Source: an uncultured Kiloniellaceae bacterium
GTDB lineage: Bacteria > Pseudomonadota > Alphaproteobacteria > Kiloniellales > Kiloniellaceae
Assembly: GCA_947500035.1 (NCBI GenBank)
Contig: CANMQP010000007.1
Location: 124,001-188,000 of the forward strand
DNA length: 64,000 bases
Reading direction: 5' to 3'
Part shown: positions 52,684 to 63,230 of the stretch, piece after piece
How positions within the stretch are numbered: the first letter of the stretch is position 1
Layout: each line of letters starts with the position of its first letter
Translations under genes and position numbers: made by a program
Notes under the pieces: generated by a model
Seen by the model: the letters and a program-made list of their open reading frames with translations, nothing else
Databases searched by the model: none
Told to the model about the DNA's origin: nothing

Positions 52684-53478
52684 TCAGCCGCCCCACCAAT
52701 AGACTGCGGCAAAGAGGAACAGCCACACGACGTCGACAAAGTGCCAGTACCAGGCCGCGGCTTCGAAACCGAAGTGGTGATCAGGCGTGAAGTGGCCCTT
52801 AAACGCCCGAACCCAGCAGACGGCCAGGAAGATCGTGCCGATGATCACGTGAAACCCGTGGAACCCGGTCGCCATGTAGAAAGTCGAGGCATAGATGCCG
52901 TCGGTGAAGCCGAAGGCCGCATGGCTGTACTCGAAAGCCTGCAGTGCGGTGAAAAGCACACCCAGAATAACGGTCAGTCCCAGACCATTCAGAAGCCCCC
53001 GCCGATCACCATGCTGGAGCGCGTGGTGTGCCCAGGTCACGGTGCAGCCGGAGAGCAACAGGATCAGCGTGTTCATGAAGGGAAGATGGAAAGCATCAAA
53101 GGTTACGATGCCTTCGGGCGGCCACTGGAATCCGGTGGCTTCCTTCGGAAAGAGCGAAGCGTCGAAAAAGGCCCAGAAGAAGGCCGCGAAGAACATCACC
53201 TCGGAGGCGATGAAAAGGATCATGCCGTAGCGCAGGCCAATCTGAACGATCGGCGTGTGGTGTCCCTGGAAGGTCGCCTCTTTCACGACCTCCGCCCACC
53301 AGCCATACATGGTCAGGATCACCAGACCAACGCCGACCGCGGTCACCCAGGGCGTGATTTCATGCATCAGCAGCACCAGCCCGACGGCCAGAACACCGGC
53401 CGAGAGGGAACCGATTAACGGCCAAGGGCTTGGATCAACCAAGTGATAGGGATGTTGCGGTTCGTGGGCTGCGCTCAT
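52684..53478 (-). CDS. ctaE: Cytochrome c oxidase subunit III
   Basis: A 264-residue membrane protein with seven hydrophobic helices. Subunit III features include [17 protein letters not shown] at the start, [43 protein letters not shown] and the C-terminal [20 protein letters not shown]. It protects the proton uptake of aa3-type oxidase. It lies downstream of ctaG in the cluster. Confidence 0.97.
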   Translation of the reverse strand: MSAAHEPQHPYHLVDPSPWPLIGSLSAGVLAVGLVLLMHEITPWVTAVGVGLVILTMYGWWAEVVKEATFQGHHTPIVQIGLRYGMILFIASEVMFFAAFFWAFFDASLFPKEATGFQWPPEGIVTFDAFHLPFMNTLILLLSGCTVTWAHHALQHGDRRGLLNGLGLTVILGVLFTALQAFEYSHAAFGFTDGIYASTFYMATGFHGFHVIIGTIFLAVCWVRAFKGHFTPDHHFGFEAAAWYWHFVDVVWLFLFAAVYWWGG

Positions 53479-53547
53479 GATCTTCCTCTTAGCACCTCAC
53501 GCCGTCACATAACATACGGCGCTTGTTAAGCAATTGCGTTGGCTCAA

Positions 53548-54189
53548 CTAGTTTACTTCGGTCGCGGACCGCGATCCGTTCCCCAATCGGTTTTCCGTCG
53601 TCTGTCGCTCTTCTTCTACCGGATCATCCATATCGTCAAGATCGCGGAAAAAGGTGTAGGACAAGGTAATGGTATTCACATCGTCCATTTCCGGATCCTC
53701 CAGCATCGCAGGATCAACGAAAAAGCTCACCGGCATATCGATCTCCTGACCGGGCTCCAGCCGCTGCTCGGTGAAACAGAAACAAGCCACTTTGCTGAAG
53801 TACTGCCCCGCCTTTAGCGGTGTCACGTTGAAGGTCGCGGTGCCGGTCACCGGCTTCTCACTGGTATTTTTAGCCTGGTAGAACGCCAGACGGTTTTCGC
53901 CAACCTGCACCTTTACCTCGCGCTGAAGCGGCCCGAAACGCCAGGGGAGCTTCCCGTTCACATCAGCATTGAAACGTACGGCGATGACCCGGTCGCTAAC
54001 CTCCTGCGGCGCGCTCTCCGCGACCTGCGTGGTGCCACCAAAGCCCGTGACCTGGCAAAAGAGGCGATAGAGCGGAACCGAAGCGAAGGACAAGCCGATC
54101 ATGCCGACCACGACGCCGGCGAGCGTCAACGCGGTGCGCGCGTTCCTGTTCTTTCGTGGGGCTCCATGCAGCTCTTTATCAACCATCAT
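53548..54189 (-). CDS. ctaG: Cytochrome c oxidase assembly protein CtaG (Cox11)
   Basis: A Cox11-type copper chaperone of about 213 residues that delivers copper to the CuB site of subunit I. It has one N-terminal membrane helix (LAGVVVGMIGLSFASVPLY), a periplasmic beta-sandwich, and the copper motif CFCF in VACFCFTEQRLEPGQ, then MPVSFFVDPAML. ATG 54189 is preferred over the 54207 frame start because GGGGA lies upstream. Its first codons overlap the end of the small gene before it. Confidence 0.95.
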   Translation of the reverse strand: MMVDKELHGAPRKNRNARTALTLAGVVVGMIGLSFASVPLYRLFCQVTGFGGTTQVAESAPQEVSDRVIAVRFNADVNGKLPWRFGPLQREVKVQVGENRLAFYQAKNTSEKPVTGTATFNVTPLKAGQYFSKVACFCFTEQRLEPGQEIDMPVSFFVDPAMLEDPEMDDVNTITLSYTFFRDLDDMDDPVEEERQTTENRLGNGSRSATEVN

Positions 54190-54319
54190 ACATCCCCATA
54201 CGAACAATCGAAACGAAGTAGACGAGAACGATAAAAGCCACCAGCGCGGCCAGGAGGGTCCAGTTTTTTACCCGCTGACGCCGGTGCAGTTCGCTACGCT
54301 CTTTGTTGTCGTCCGCCAT
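54179..54319 (-). CDS. Small membrane protein between ctaB and ctaG (CoxF-like)
   Basis: A 46-codon frame, MADDNKERSELHRRQRVKNW followed by one membrane helix (LLAALVAFIVLVYFVSIV) and the tail RMGMYDG. It starts 2 bases after the ctaB stop, with AGGATGAGG as ribosome-binding site, and its TGA overlaps the ctaG start region by 11 bases. The charged N terminus plus single helix and the position match the short CoxF-like proteins of alphaproteobacterial oxidase clusters. It is likely a real gene tied by translation to ctaG. The function is unknown. Confidence 0.8.
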   Translation of the reverse strand: MADDNKERSELHRRQRVKNWTLLAALVAFIVLVYFVSIVRMGMYDG

Positions 54320-54321
54320 CC

Positions 54322-55272
54322 TCATCCTGCCGCCCCGGTCAGTCCGAAGAGCGAGAGAAGACCAGGCGCTCTATCGAGCATCATAAGACCAAAGAGCGCA
54401 AAGAGATACATGATCGAAAAGCCGAACATCCGCTTGGCGTAGCGAACGCCGTCATCGCGTAACACCTGCACAGACAGATAGATAAACCGCAGGCCGAGAA
54501 GCATGGCCGCCGCACCATAGAGCGGCCCTGCCGTGCCCAAGAAGCTTGGCAGCAAGGTAATCGGAACAAGGATCAAGGTATAAAGCAGCATCTGACGCTT
54601 GGTCGATTCGGTGCCGGCAACCACGGGCAGCATCGGCACACCGGCCTTTGCGTAGTCGCCCTCGCGGAACAATGCGAGCGCCCAGAAGTGCGGGGGCGTC
54701 CACATGAAAATAATAAGGAAAAGCACAATCGACTGCAGATCCACCGAGCCCGTCACGGCCGCCCAGCCGATCATGGGCGGGAACGCGCCAGCCGCGCCGC
54801 CGATCACGATGTTATGGGGTGTGCTGCGTTTCAGCCACATGGTGTAGATGAACACGTAAAAAGCGTTCGCCGAAGCGAGGAGGATCGCGGCGGTCCAGTT
54901 GACCGCCAGTCCCATCAGCATCGTCGAGAAGAGAGTCAGAGTGACACCGAAGCTGAGGGCTTCCTCGGGAGATATCCGGCCCTTGGGCAAAGGCCGCGAC
55001 TTGGTCCGTTCCATGATCGCGTCGATATCGCGGTCGTACCACATGTTGATCGCACCGGCCGCACCGGCACTGACTGCGATGCAGAGAACGGCGACCGCCG
55101 CCAACAAAGGATGCAGATACCCCGGCGCGACAATCAAACCGGCAAACCCCGAGAACACCACGAGAGACATCACGCGCGGCTTCAACAACGCGATGTAATC
55201 GCGAACACTGGCGCCGCCCGGGAGAGCGACGCCTGTTGTTTCAACTTCGATGTCTGCCGACGTGTCGGTCAC
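54322..55272 (-). CDS. ctaB: Protoheme IX farnesyltransferase (heme O synthase)
   Basis: A 316-residue UbiA-superfamily prenyltransferase that makes heme O from heme B and farnesyl diphosphate for aa3-type oxidase. About nine membrane helices; the first Asp-rich motif is [20 protein letters not shown], and the second loop reads [19 protein letters not shown]. It lies between ctaD and ctaG as usual in Alphaproteobacteria. Confidence 0.97.
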   Translation of the reverse strand: MTDTSADIEVETTGVALPGGASVRDYIALLKPRVMSLVVFSGFAGLIVAPGYLHPLLAAVAVLCIAVSAGAAGAINMWYDRDIDAIMERTKSRPLPKGRISPEEALSFGVTLTLFSTMLMGLAVNWTAAILLASANAFYVFIYTMWLKRSTPHNIVIGGAAGAFPPMIGWAAVTGSVDLQSIVLFLIIFMWTPPHFWALALFREGDYAKAGVPMLPVVAGTESTKRQMLLYTLILVPITLLPSFLGTAGPLYGAAAMLLGLRFIYLSVQVLRDDGVRYAKRMFGFSIMYLFALFGLMMLDRAPGLLSLFGLTGAAG

Positions 55273-55354
55273 TGCGTTTACTTACCTGCGTTGGAATGTT
55301 GGTGGTACGACGCTGCCGATTCTGAAAAAGAACCGGCAGCGATCCAGAGCGAGC

Positions 55355-56977
<1,623 letters not shown>

Positions 56978-57009
56978 TCACCTCTTCGTGGGCTCGTCGC
57001 GCGGCAGGC

Positions 57010-57927
57010 CTATTGGGCGCCGAGTTCATTTCTGTTCAGATCCGTGTCAGCTGCGGCGTCCCCGGATGCCCCCTGGGCAATCCGGACAGAAGGTGCCGGC
57101 CCGTCGACCCTCGCGAATTCTTCCTTCGCGGTTTCGACCCAGGCTGCATACTCTTCTTTGGATACGATCGTGAACATGATCGGCATGTAGGCGTGCCGCG
57201 TGCCACAAATCTCAGAGCACTGGCCGTAGAAAGTACCGGTACGGTCGAAGTAGACGGCGGTTTCGTTGATCCGACCGGGGACCGCGTCGATCTTGCGCTG
57301 CTGCGTCGGCATGGCGAAAGCATGAAGAACGTCTCCTGCCGTCACAAGCACGCGAATCTTGGTGTCCACCGGCAGGACGACCGCGTTGTCGGTTTGCAGC
57401 AAATAGGGCTGCCCCTCTTCCAGATCGTCTTTTTCAACCATGTAGGCATCAAAGGTGAAGTTGCCGTGATCCGGATACTCGTAACTCCAGTACCACTGCT
57501 TGCCGATCGCCTTGATGGTCATCTCGGCGTCGTCAATCTTGTCCTGGTTATAGAGCAGGCGGAACGACGGGATGGCGATAACGACCAGGATAATAACCGG
57601 CACCGCTGTCCAGATCACCTCGATCAGAGTGTTGTGCGTCGTCTTCGAGGGCGTTGGATTGCGTTTTTCCGAAAAGCGGAACATGACGTAAAGCAAAAGA
57701 GCCAGAACGAAAACCGTGATCGCCGTGATGATGATCAGCAGCTCGTTGTGAAAGACGTTGATCTCATTTGCATTCGGCGAGGTCGGGTTTTGAAAGCCCA
57801 GGCCCCAGTTCTTCAAACCGTTCAGGCTGTCAGAGTCTTGAGCCATCGCTCCCGAGACCATCGCTGAAACATTCGCAATCAAGGCGAAGATGCCGGCGAC
57901 GATAGCTCCACGCTTCAAAAACGCCAT
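57010..57927 (-). CDS. ctaC: Cytochrome c oxidase subunit II
   Basis: The CuA-carrying subunit, 305 residues. It has a signal peptide and two membrane helices, then a cupredoxin domain. CuA ligands are in YGQCSEICGTRHAYMPIMF (two Cys, His, Met) and the earlier His in DVLHAFAMPTQQRK. The aromatic electron-entry patch is in KQWYWSYEYPDHGN. First gene of the ctaC-ctaD-ctaB-ctaG-ctaE set. A GGGTAA/TTACCC dyad and a RegA/PrrA-like box lie upstream. Confidence 0.97.
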   Translation of the reverse strand: MAFLKRGAIVAGIFALIANVSAMVSGAMAQDSDSLNGLKNWGLGFQNPTSPNANEINVFHNELLIIITAITVFVLALLLYVMFRFSEKRNPTPSKTTHNTLIEVIWTAVPVIILVVIAIPSFRLLYNQDKIDDAEMTIKAIGKQWYWSYEYPDHGNFTFDAYMVEKDDLEEGQPYLLQTDNAVVLPVDTKIRVLVTAGDVLHAFAMPTQQRKIDAVPGRINETAVYFDRTGTFYGQCSEICGTRHAYMPIMFTIVSKEEYAAWVETAKEEFARVDGPAPSVRIAQGASGDAAADTDLNRNELGAQ

Positions 57928-58339
57928 GTAATTTTATCCTGTCTTGTGTCGGGTAAGTTACCCGTGATCTCTGCGATGGGCCTGACACCAAAGAAGTTGT
58001 CCCCACGCCACCGGCCCCAGCTTTGTTGGGCGGCAAAGTAACTCAGCCTGTCCGTCCCGACAAGCCTTCGAAACAGGTCTTTTAGTCGCAGAAACCCCGG
58101 TTTTCCTTTAAGGACCCGTATAGTCAGTTCATTCGGGATTCGGCACTATGCGACGTAATGTCGCAAAGCGGAAATATGGCGAGGCCGATTTATGAGCCAA
58201 TGTATGGCGGTTAGAGCCGTTTTCACTGGCTTTCAGCCGGCACCGACACTAGGTCTATGATCCGGATGCAGAGTCCCCACTGCCGTTTGCCGGCGCAAAA
58301 TACGGCGCCGCCGGGCAAGGACGAATATGGAGTTACTCG
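57928..58339. promoter_or_regulatory. Divergent regulatory region between ctaC and tldD
   Basis: A 412-base gap with no gene. CGGGTAA-G-TTACCCG is a perfect 7-base dyad at 57950-57964, 23 bases before the ctaC start. TGCGAC-GTAAT-GTCGCA is a perfect 6-base dyad at 58149-58165 that resembles the GCGAC-N5-GTCGC core of RegA/PrrA/RegR boxes. The rest is unremarkable. A GGAG site precedes the tldD ATG. Confidence 0.5.
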
Positions 58340-59773
58340 ATGAGCCACGTAGCCGATACTGACGATATCTTTTACACCCGCGCGGGGCTGGACCGCAGCC
58401 GTCTTGAATCCATCGTTGACGACGCCCTGAACGGAGCCGATGACGGTGAGCTCTACCTCGAGTATTGCCAATCCGAAGGGCTCGCCTTCGATGACGGAAA
58501 ACTGAAAAGCGCAAGCTTCGATACCACCCAGGGTTTCGGCCTGCGCGGCATTTCCGGTGAAGCTGCCGGATACGCTCACGCCAGCGAACTTTCGGAAGCC
58601 GCGATCAAGCGGGCCGCCGAGACCGTCAAAACCGTAAATTCAGGCCACGGAGGAACCATGGCCGAGGCCCCGCAGGGCACCAATGCCAAACTCTACAGCG
58701 ATCTCAATCCGCTGAACGATGTCCCGTTCGATACCAAGGTCAAGCTCCTGGCCGAAATCGATGCCTATGCCCGTGCGAAAGATCCCAGGATCGTTCAGGT
58801 CAGCGCCTCGCTCTCGGGCGAGTGGCAAGCCATACAAATCCTGCGGGCCGGCGGCGACCGGATGGCCGATATCCGCCCCCTGGTGCGCCTGAATATCTCG
58901 GTGGTTGTTGCCGAGGGCGACCGGATGGAAAGTGGCGGTTACGGCGGCGGCGGACGTTTTGCCTACGAGAGCCTGCTGGATCCCTCCTACTGGCAGGGTG
59001 GCGTCGATGAAGCTTTGCGCCGCGCCCTGGTGAATCTGGAATCGGTGGATGCGCCGGCGGGCGAGATGCAGGTGGTCCTGGGATCCGGCTGGCCCGGCAT
59101 TCTGCTGCATGAGGCGGTCGGCCACGGACTGGAGGGCGATTTCAACCGAAAGAAGACCTCAGCCTTCTCCGGACTGATCGGTGAGCGGGTTGCGGCCCCG
59201 GGTGTGACGGTCGTCGACGACGGGACCATGCTGGACCGGCGCGGATCCCTGACGATCGATGACGAAGGCACGCCGACCCAGTCCACCACGCTGATCGAGG
59301 ACGGCATCCTGGTGGGCTACATGCAGGACCGGCAAAACGCCAGGCTGATGGGCATGGCTCCAACGGGCAACGGACGCAGACAGAGCTACGCGCACATTCC
59401 CATGCCCCGCATGACCAATACAGTTATGCTGGCCGGCGAGCGCGAGCCGGAAGAAATCCTCTCCTCGGTCAAGGACGGCCTCTATGCGGCGAACTTCGGC
59501 GGCGGACAGGTCGACATTACCTCCGGTAAATTCGTCTTTTCCTGCACGGAAGCCTATCTGATCGAAAACGGGAAGCTTGGGGCACCTGTCAAAGGGGCAA
59601 CCCTGATCGGCAACGGCCCGGACGTCATGAAGAAAATCTCCATGATCGGAAACGATCTGGCGCTGGATGACGGTGTCGGCACCTGCGGTAAGGAAGGCCA
59701 GGGCGTGCCCGTCGGCGTCGGACAGCCTTCAATCCTCATTGACGGCATTACAGTCGGCGGTACGGCTGCGTGA
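58340..59773 (+). CDS. tldD: Metalloprotease TldD
   Basis: A 477-residue subunit of the TldD/TldE protease, which degrades unfolded peptides and matures some ribosomal peptides. The zinc-binding HExxxH-like motif is in GILLHEAVGHGLEGDFNRK, with GGYGGGGRFAYESL before it, GTPTQSTTLIEDGILVGYM and the C-terminal metal-binding cysteine in FVFSCTEAYLIENGK. Length is normal. It is transcribed away from the oxidase genes. A strong terminator follows. Confidence 0.96.
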   Translation: MSHVADTDDIFYTRAGLDRSRLESIVDDALNGADDGELYLEYCQSEGLAFDDGKLKSASFDTTQGFGLRGISGEAAGYAHASELSEAAIKRAAETVKTVNSGHGGTMAEAPQGTNAKLYSDLNPLNDVPFDTKVKLLAEIDAYARAKDPRIVQVSASLSGEWQAIQILRAGGDRMADIRPLVRLNISVVVAEGDRMESGGYGGGGRFAYESLLDPSYWQGGVDEALRRALVNLESVDAPAGEMQVVLGSGWPGILLHEAVGHGLEGDFNRKKTSAFSGLIGERVAAPGVTVVDDGTMLDRRGSLTIDDEGTPTQSTTLIEDGILVGYMQDRQNARLMGMAPTGNGRRQSYAHIPMPRMTNTVMLAGEREPEEILSSVKDGLYAANFGGGQVDITSGKFVFSCTEAYLIENGKLGAPVKGATLIGNGPDVMKKISMIGNDLALDDGVGTCGKEGQGVPVGVGQPSILIDGITVGGTAA

Positions 59774-59875
59774 CAGTTGCGTAGATATTCTACTTTTAAG
59801 CGCCGTTTTTAACCGCTTTTTAAGGTCTGGAGACCAAAGATAGGTTGTATAGTCTCCTATACACCCTCGCTTGTA

Positions 59876-59914
59876 AGAGAGCCGTAGCCCCCAACTGCGG
59901 CTCTCTTTCTTTTT
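59876..59914 (+). terminator. Intrinsic terminator of tldD
   Basis: Stem AGAGAGCCGTAG (59876-59887) and CTGCGGCTCTCT (59895-59906) with one wobble and a 7-base loop, followed by TTCTTTTT. Two smaller hairpins precede it: GGTCT-GG-AGACC at 59824-59835 and GTATAG-TCTC-CTATAC at 59847-59862. Confidence 0.9.
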
Positions 59915-59973
59915 GCCTGGATAGATCGCAGCTCGCTTTCCGAGCCCACGAAACCCTGCTCCAGATCTGAGAA

Positions 59974-61356
59974 TTAGTAAGCGTAGGTTTCGAAGAGAGG
60001 ATCGATCTTTCCGCCCCACTCGCCGTTAAACAGCGCCAACTGTTCGTCAGCCGGGGTTTTTCCGCTCTCAACCGTCTGCTTCAACGGTTTCAGGAACGAG
60101 GTTTCATCAAGCATGCTGCTGTCCGTGCGCTTGCGGTTCCGCAAACCCTGTTCGGCCAGCGAGACCATTTCGCCTGCCAGCTCACGCACCGTCGCGCCAC
60201 GGAAAGGCGTTGCCAAGGCCTGCCGGGGCACCTCGGCACGCAGATAGTCGTGCTCTTCCATGGTCCAGTCCTTGACCATATCCCAGGCCGCATCGAGGGT
60301 TTCCTGATCATAGAGCAGACCAACCCAGAGCGCCGGCAAGCCGCAGAGTGAGCGCCAGGGCCCGCCATCTGCACCGCGCATCTCAATGAACTTCTTCAAG
60401 CGCACTTCGGGGAAGAGGGTCGTGAGATGATCCGCCCAGTCCCCCATGGTCGGCAATTCGCCTGGCCGCCCAGGCAAGTTTCCCGCCATGAAATCGCGGA
60501 AAGACAGCCCGCTGACGTCCACATAGGTTCCATCGCGGTAGATGAAATACATCGGCACATCGAGGACGTAGTCCACATAACGCTCAAAGCTCATGCCCTC
60601 GTCGAAGACAAAGCTCGGGACTCCGCAGCGGTCAGGGTCCGTGTCGGTCCAGATATGGCTGCGATAGCTTCGAAATCCGTTGGGCTGACCATCGGTAAAA
60701 GGCGAGTTGGCGAAAAGTGCGGTCGCAACCGGCTGCAGCGCGAGACTGGTCCGGAACTTCTTGACCATATCGGCTTCAGACTCGAAATCGAGATTGACCT
60801 GAACGGTGCAGGTCCGGAGCATCATGTCGAGACCGAGATTGCCTTTCGTGGGCATGTAGGCGCCCATGATCTTATAGCGGCCTTTGGGCATCCAGGTGAT
60901 GTCCACCCGGCCCCACTTGGGCTGAAATCCGACCCCCAGCATATGCACACCGAGCGGCTCGGCCACTTCTTTGACCTGGGCCAGATGTGTGTGAACCTCG
61001 TCACAGGTCTGATGAATGTTCTCGAGCGGCGCGCCGGAGAGTTCGAACTGCCCGCCCGGCTCCAGCGTAATGCTGCAGCCGTCTTTGACCAGGGCGACAG
61101 GGTTCTCGCCCTCGAAAATCTTCTTCCAGCCGAAGCGGTCGCTCAGGCCCTCGAGCAGCGCCCGGATCCCGACCTCGCCCTCGTAGGGGAGTGGTTTCAG
61201 GTCATCGACGCGAAATGCGAACTTCTCGTGCTCAGTGCCGATTCGCCACGCGCTGCGGGGCTTGCAGCCGGCCGCAAGGTACTCGACAAGCTGGTCCTTG
61301 CCGGAGATCGGAGGGTTATCGGCGCCGGTGGCGACGGATTCAGGTTGCGCGGACAT
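59974..61356 (-). CDS. gshA: Glutamate-cysteine ligase (plant/alphaproteobacterial type)
   Basis: A 460-residue ligase that joins glutamate and cysteine, the first step of glutathione synthesis. Motifs: [20 protein letters not shown] (ATP/glutamate site), [34 protein letters not shown] and [14 protein letters not shown]. This is the plant-type GCS2 enzyme typical of Alphaproteobacteria, with FEMRGADGG-like C-terminal site ([12 protein letters not shown]). It is convergent with tldD and lies downstream of rsmE on the same strand. Confidence 0.96.
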   Translation of the reverse strand: MSAQPESVATGADNPPISGKDQLVEYLAAGCKPRSAWRIGTEHEKFAFRVDDLKPLPYEGEVGIRALLEGLSDRFGWKKIFEGENPVALVKDGCSITLEPGGQFELSGAPLENIHQTCDEVHTHLAQVKEVAEPLGVHMLGVGFQPKWGRVDITWMPKGRYKIMGAYMPTKGNLGLDMMLRTCTVQVNLDFESEADMVKKFRTSLALQPVATALFANSPFTDGQPNGFRSYRSHIWTDTDPDRCGVPSFVFDEGMSFERYVDYVLDVPMYFIYRDGTYVDVSGLSFRDFMAGNLPGRPGELPTMGDWADHLTTLFPEVRLKKFIEMRGADGGPWRSLCGLPALWVGLLYDQETLDAAWDMVKDWTMEEHDYLRAEVPRQALATPFRGATVRELAGEMVSLAEQGLRNRKRTDSSMLDETSFLKPLKQTVESGKTPADEQLALFNGEWGGKIDPLFETYAY

Positions 61357-61430
61357 TCACTTCCCCAGCTGGTCAATCAAGTCGCGGACGCCCGCGACCT
61401 TGCAGCACATTGTTATGCGAGGACCACCGA

Positions 61431-62213
61431 TCAAGCATCCGATCGATCAGGCGGCCGTTTTTCCCAGTCGCCGAGTACGGCCTGCCAACAGGCAAGCGCC
61501 GAAACGGCTGCCGTGTCGGCGCGGAGGATCCGAGGTCCAAGGCCGACAGGCGTAACAAAGGGCAGTTTCGTTAAGGCGTCAAGTTCACCTTTAGTAAAGC
61601 CTCCTTCGGGGCCGGTCATAATGGCCCAGGGATCCCCGCCTGCCAGCGGGTCGCTGGCACGAATATCCTCGAGAACCTCGCCGATGGGCCTTGCGGCCCC
61701 GGATTCGGCACAAAGTAAAAGGCGGCGTTCCGGCGGCCAGTCCGCCAGCAGTTTATCAAAGGAAACCACGTCCCGGACCAGCGGCAGGCTGAGGCGCTCG
61801 CACTGTTCCGCCGCTTCGCGCGCATTTGCCGCAAGGCGCTCGCTATTCACACGCGAAACGTCCGTGTAGCCTGTAAAGACCGGCTGCAAGAGCGAGCAGC
61901 CCAACTCAACCGCCTTTTCGGCGACAAAATCGAGACGCGCCCGCTTGATGGGGGCAAACACCAGCCAGAGGTCGGGTTCGGATTCCGGCAGGCGGCGCAG
62001 TTCAGTCACTTCAAGCGAGCACCAGCCCTTGCCGATACCTTCGATCCGCGCCAGCCACTCACCGTCCTGTCCGTTGAAGACGGCCAGCATCGCGCCCGGT
62101 TTCAGGCGCAATACGGAGCGCAGGAAGTGCGCACCGGCATGGTCGAGCCCAAGGGTCGTCCCCGCTTCGATGTGCGCATCCACATGCAGTCTTGTCTCTA
62201 TTTTCGCGGCCAT
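61431..62213 (-). CDS. rsmE: 16S rRNA (uracil-1498-N3)-methyltransferase
   Basis: A SPOUT-class methyltransferase of 260 residues that makes m3U1498 in 16S rRNA. An N-terminal PUA-like domain (GAHFLRSVLRLKPGAMLAVF) is followed by the knotted domain with VFAPIKRARLDFVAEKAVELG, the AM binding region AIMTGPEGGFTKGELDAL, and PVGLGPRILRADTAAVSALA at the end. The frame is open far upstream to 62477, overlapping ubiA; the ATG at 62213 matches the family start and is divergent from ubiA. Confidence 0.95.
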   Translation of the reverse strand: MAAKIETRLHVDAHIEAGTTLGLDHAGAHFLRSVLRLKPGAMLAVFNGQDGEWLARIEGIGKGWCSLEVTELRRLPESEPDLWLVFAPIKRARLDFVAEKAVELGCSLLQPVFTGYTDVSRVNSERLAANAREAAEQCERLSLPLVRDVVSFDKLLADWPPERRLLLCAESGAARPIGEVLEDIRASDPLAGGDPWAIMTGPEGGFTKGELDALTKLPFVTPVGLGPRILRADTAAVSALACWQAVLGDWEKRPPDRSDA

Positions 62214-62273
62214 CGTCCCAATGAGCCTCCTGCGGGCTTTTCGTTCGCCTCCAACGGGAGTAATGAATAGGCC

Positions 62274-63230
62274 ATGAGCAGCCGGGGAAACGCAACGGTG
62301 AATGATACAAGCCTCAGAAGCGACATCGTCCAGAGTCACTGGGCCTTGCGCCTGATGCCCAAAGCGGCCTGGCCCTATATGAAGCTCGCCCGGCTGGACC
62401 GGCCGATCGGCACCTGGCTTCTGCTGTTTCCCTGCTGGTGGAGCCTCTCTCTCGCCACCGCCGCATCTCCCGCCCACAGCCTTGATCTCGGCTTCGCTTG
62501 GCTCTTCCTGCTCTTCGCGGTGGGTTCCCTGGTCATGCGCGGCGCGGGCTGTACCTTCAACGACATCGTCGACCGGGACTTCGACATCAAGGTCGCCCGC
62601 ACGGCGGACCGGCCCATCCCCAGCGGACAGGTTACGACCAAGCAGGCCGTCGCATTCCTGGGTCTGCAGCTCCTGATCGGCCTGATCATCCTGTTACAGC
62701 TGAACTGGTATGCCGTCGCTGTCGGCGCGGCTTCGCTGCTGCTGGTTTTCACCTACCCCTTCATGAAGCGCATCACATACTGGCCACAGGCCTGGCTCGG
62801 CCTGACCTTTAACTGGGGAGCTCTCGTTGGTTGGGCCGCCATTCAAGGCGTCCTGGATTGGCCCGCTGTCATCCTCTATGCCGCCGGTATTGCCTGGACC
62901 TTGGGCTACGACACGATCTACGCCCATCAGGACAAGGAAGACGATGCGCTGATTGGTGTGAAGTCGACCGCACTCAGATTTGGCAGCGCCACCAAGACCT
63001 GGCTCTGGTTCTTCTACGCCCTGACCAGCCTTTTGCTGGCGGTGACAGGGGCGAGCCTCGGCCTGACCTGGCCCTTCTGGATCGGATTGGCCGCCGTGAC
63101 GGTGCATCTCTGCTGGCAGATCACGACTCTCGATACCGACGATCCCCAGGACTGCCTGGCGAAATTCCAATCCAACCGCTTCGTCGGCTGGCTCTTACTT
63201 GCCGGTCTGCTGCTCTCGAACGGTATCTAG
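62274..63230 (+). CDS. ubiA: 4-hydroxybenzoate polyprenyltransferase
   Basis: A 318-residue membrane prenyltransferase that attaches the polyprenyl chain to 4-hydroxybenzoate for ubiquinone. The first Asp-rich motif is CTFNDIVDRDFDIKVARTADR, shortened here to its core NDIVDRDFD, and the second is in YDTIYAHQDKEDDALIGVKS. It has about eight or nine membrane helices, with the PYMKLARLDRPIGTWLLLFP start of the family. The last bases overlap the stop of the convergent speE gene by 3 bases. Confidence 0.95.
   Translation: MSSRGNATVNDTSLRSDIVQSHWALRLMPKAAWPYMKLARLDRPIGTWLLLFPCWWSLSLATAASPAHSLDLGFAWLFLLFAVGSLVMRGAGCTFNDIVDRDFDIKVARTADRPIPSGQVTTKQAVAFLGLQLLIGLIILLQLNWYAVAVGAASLLLVFTYPFMKRITYWPQAWLGLTFNWGALVGWAAIQGVLDWPAVILYAAGIAWTLGYDTIYAHQDKEDDALIGVKSTALRFGSATKTWLWFFYALTSLLLAVTGASLGLTWPFWIGLAAVTVHLCWQITTLDTDDPQDCLAKFQSNRFVGWLLLAGLLLSNGI

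Noticed and set aside
60427-61869. A 480-codon open frame opposite gshA and rsmE
   Set aside because: gshA and rsmE are clear on the minus strand and the plus-strand product shows no family features.
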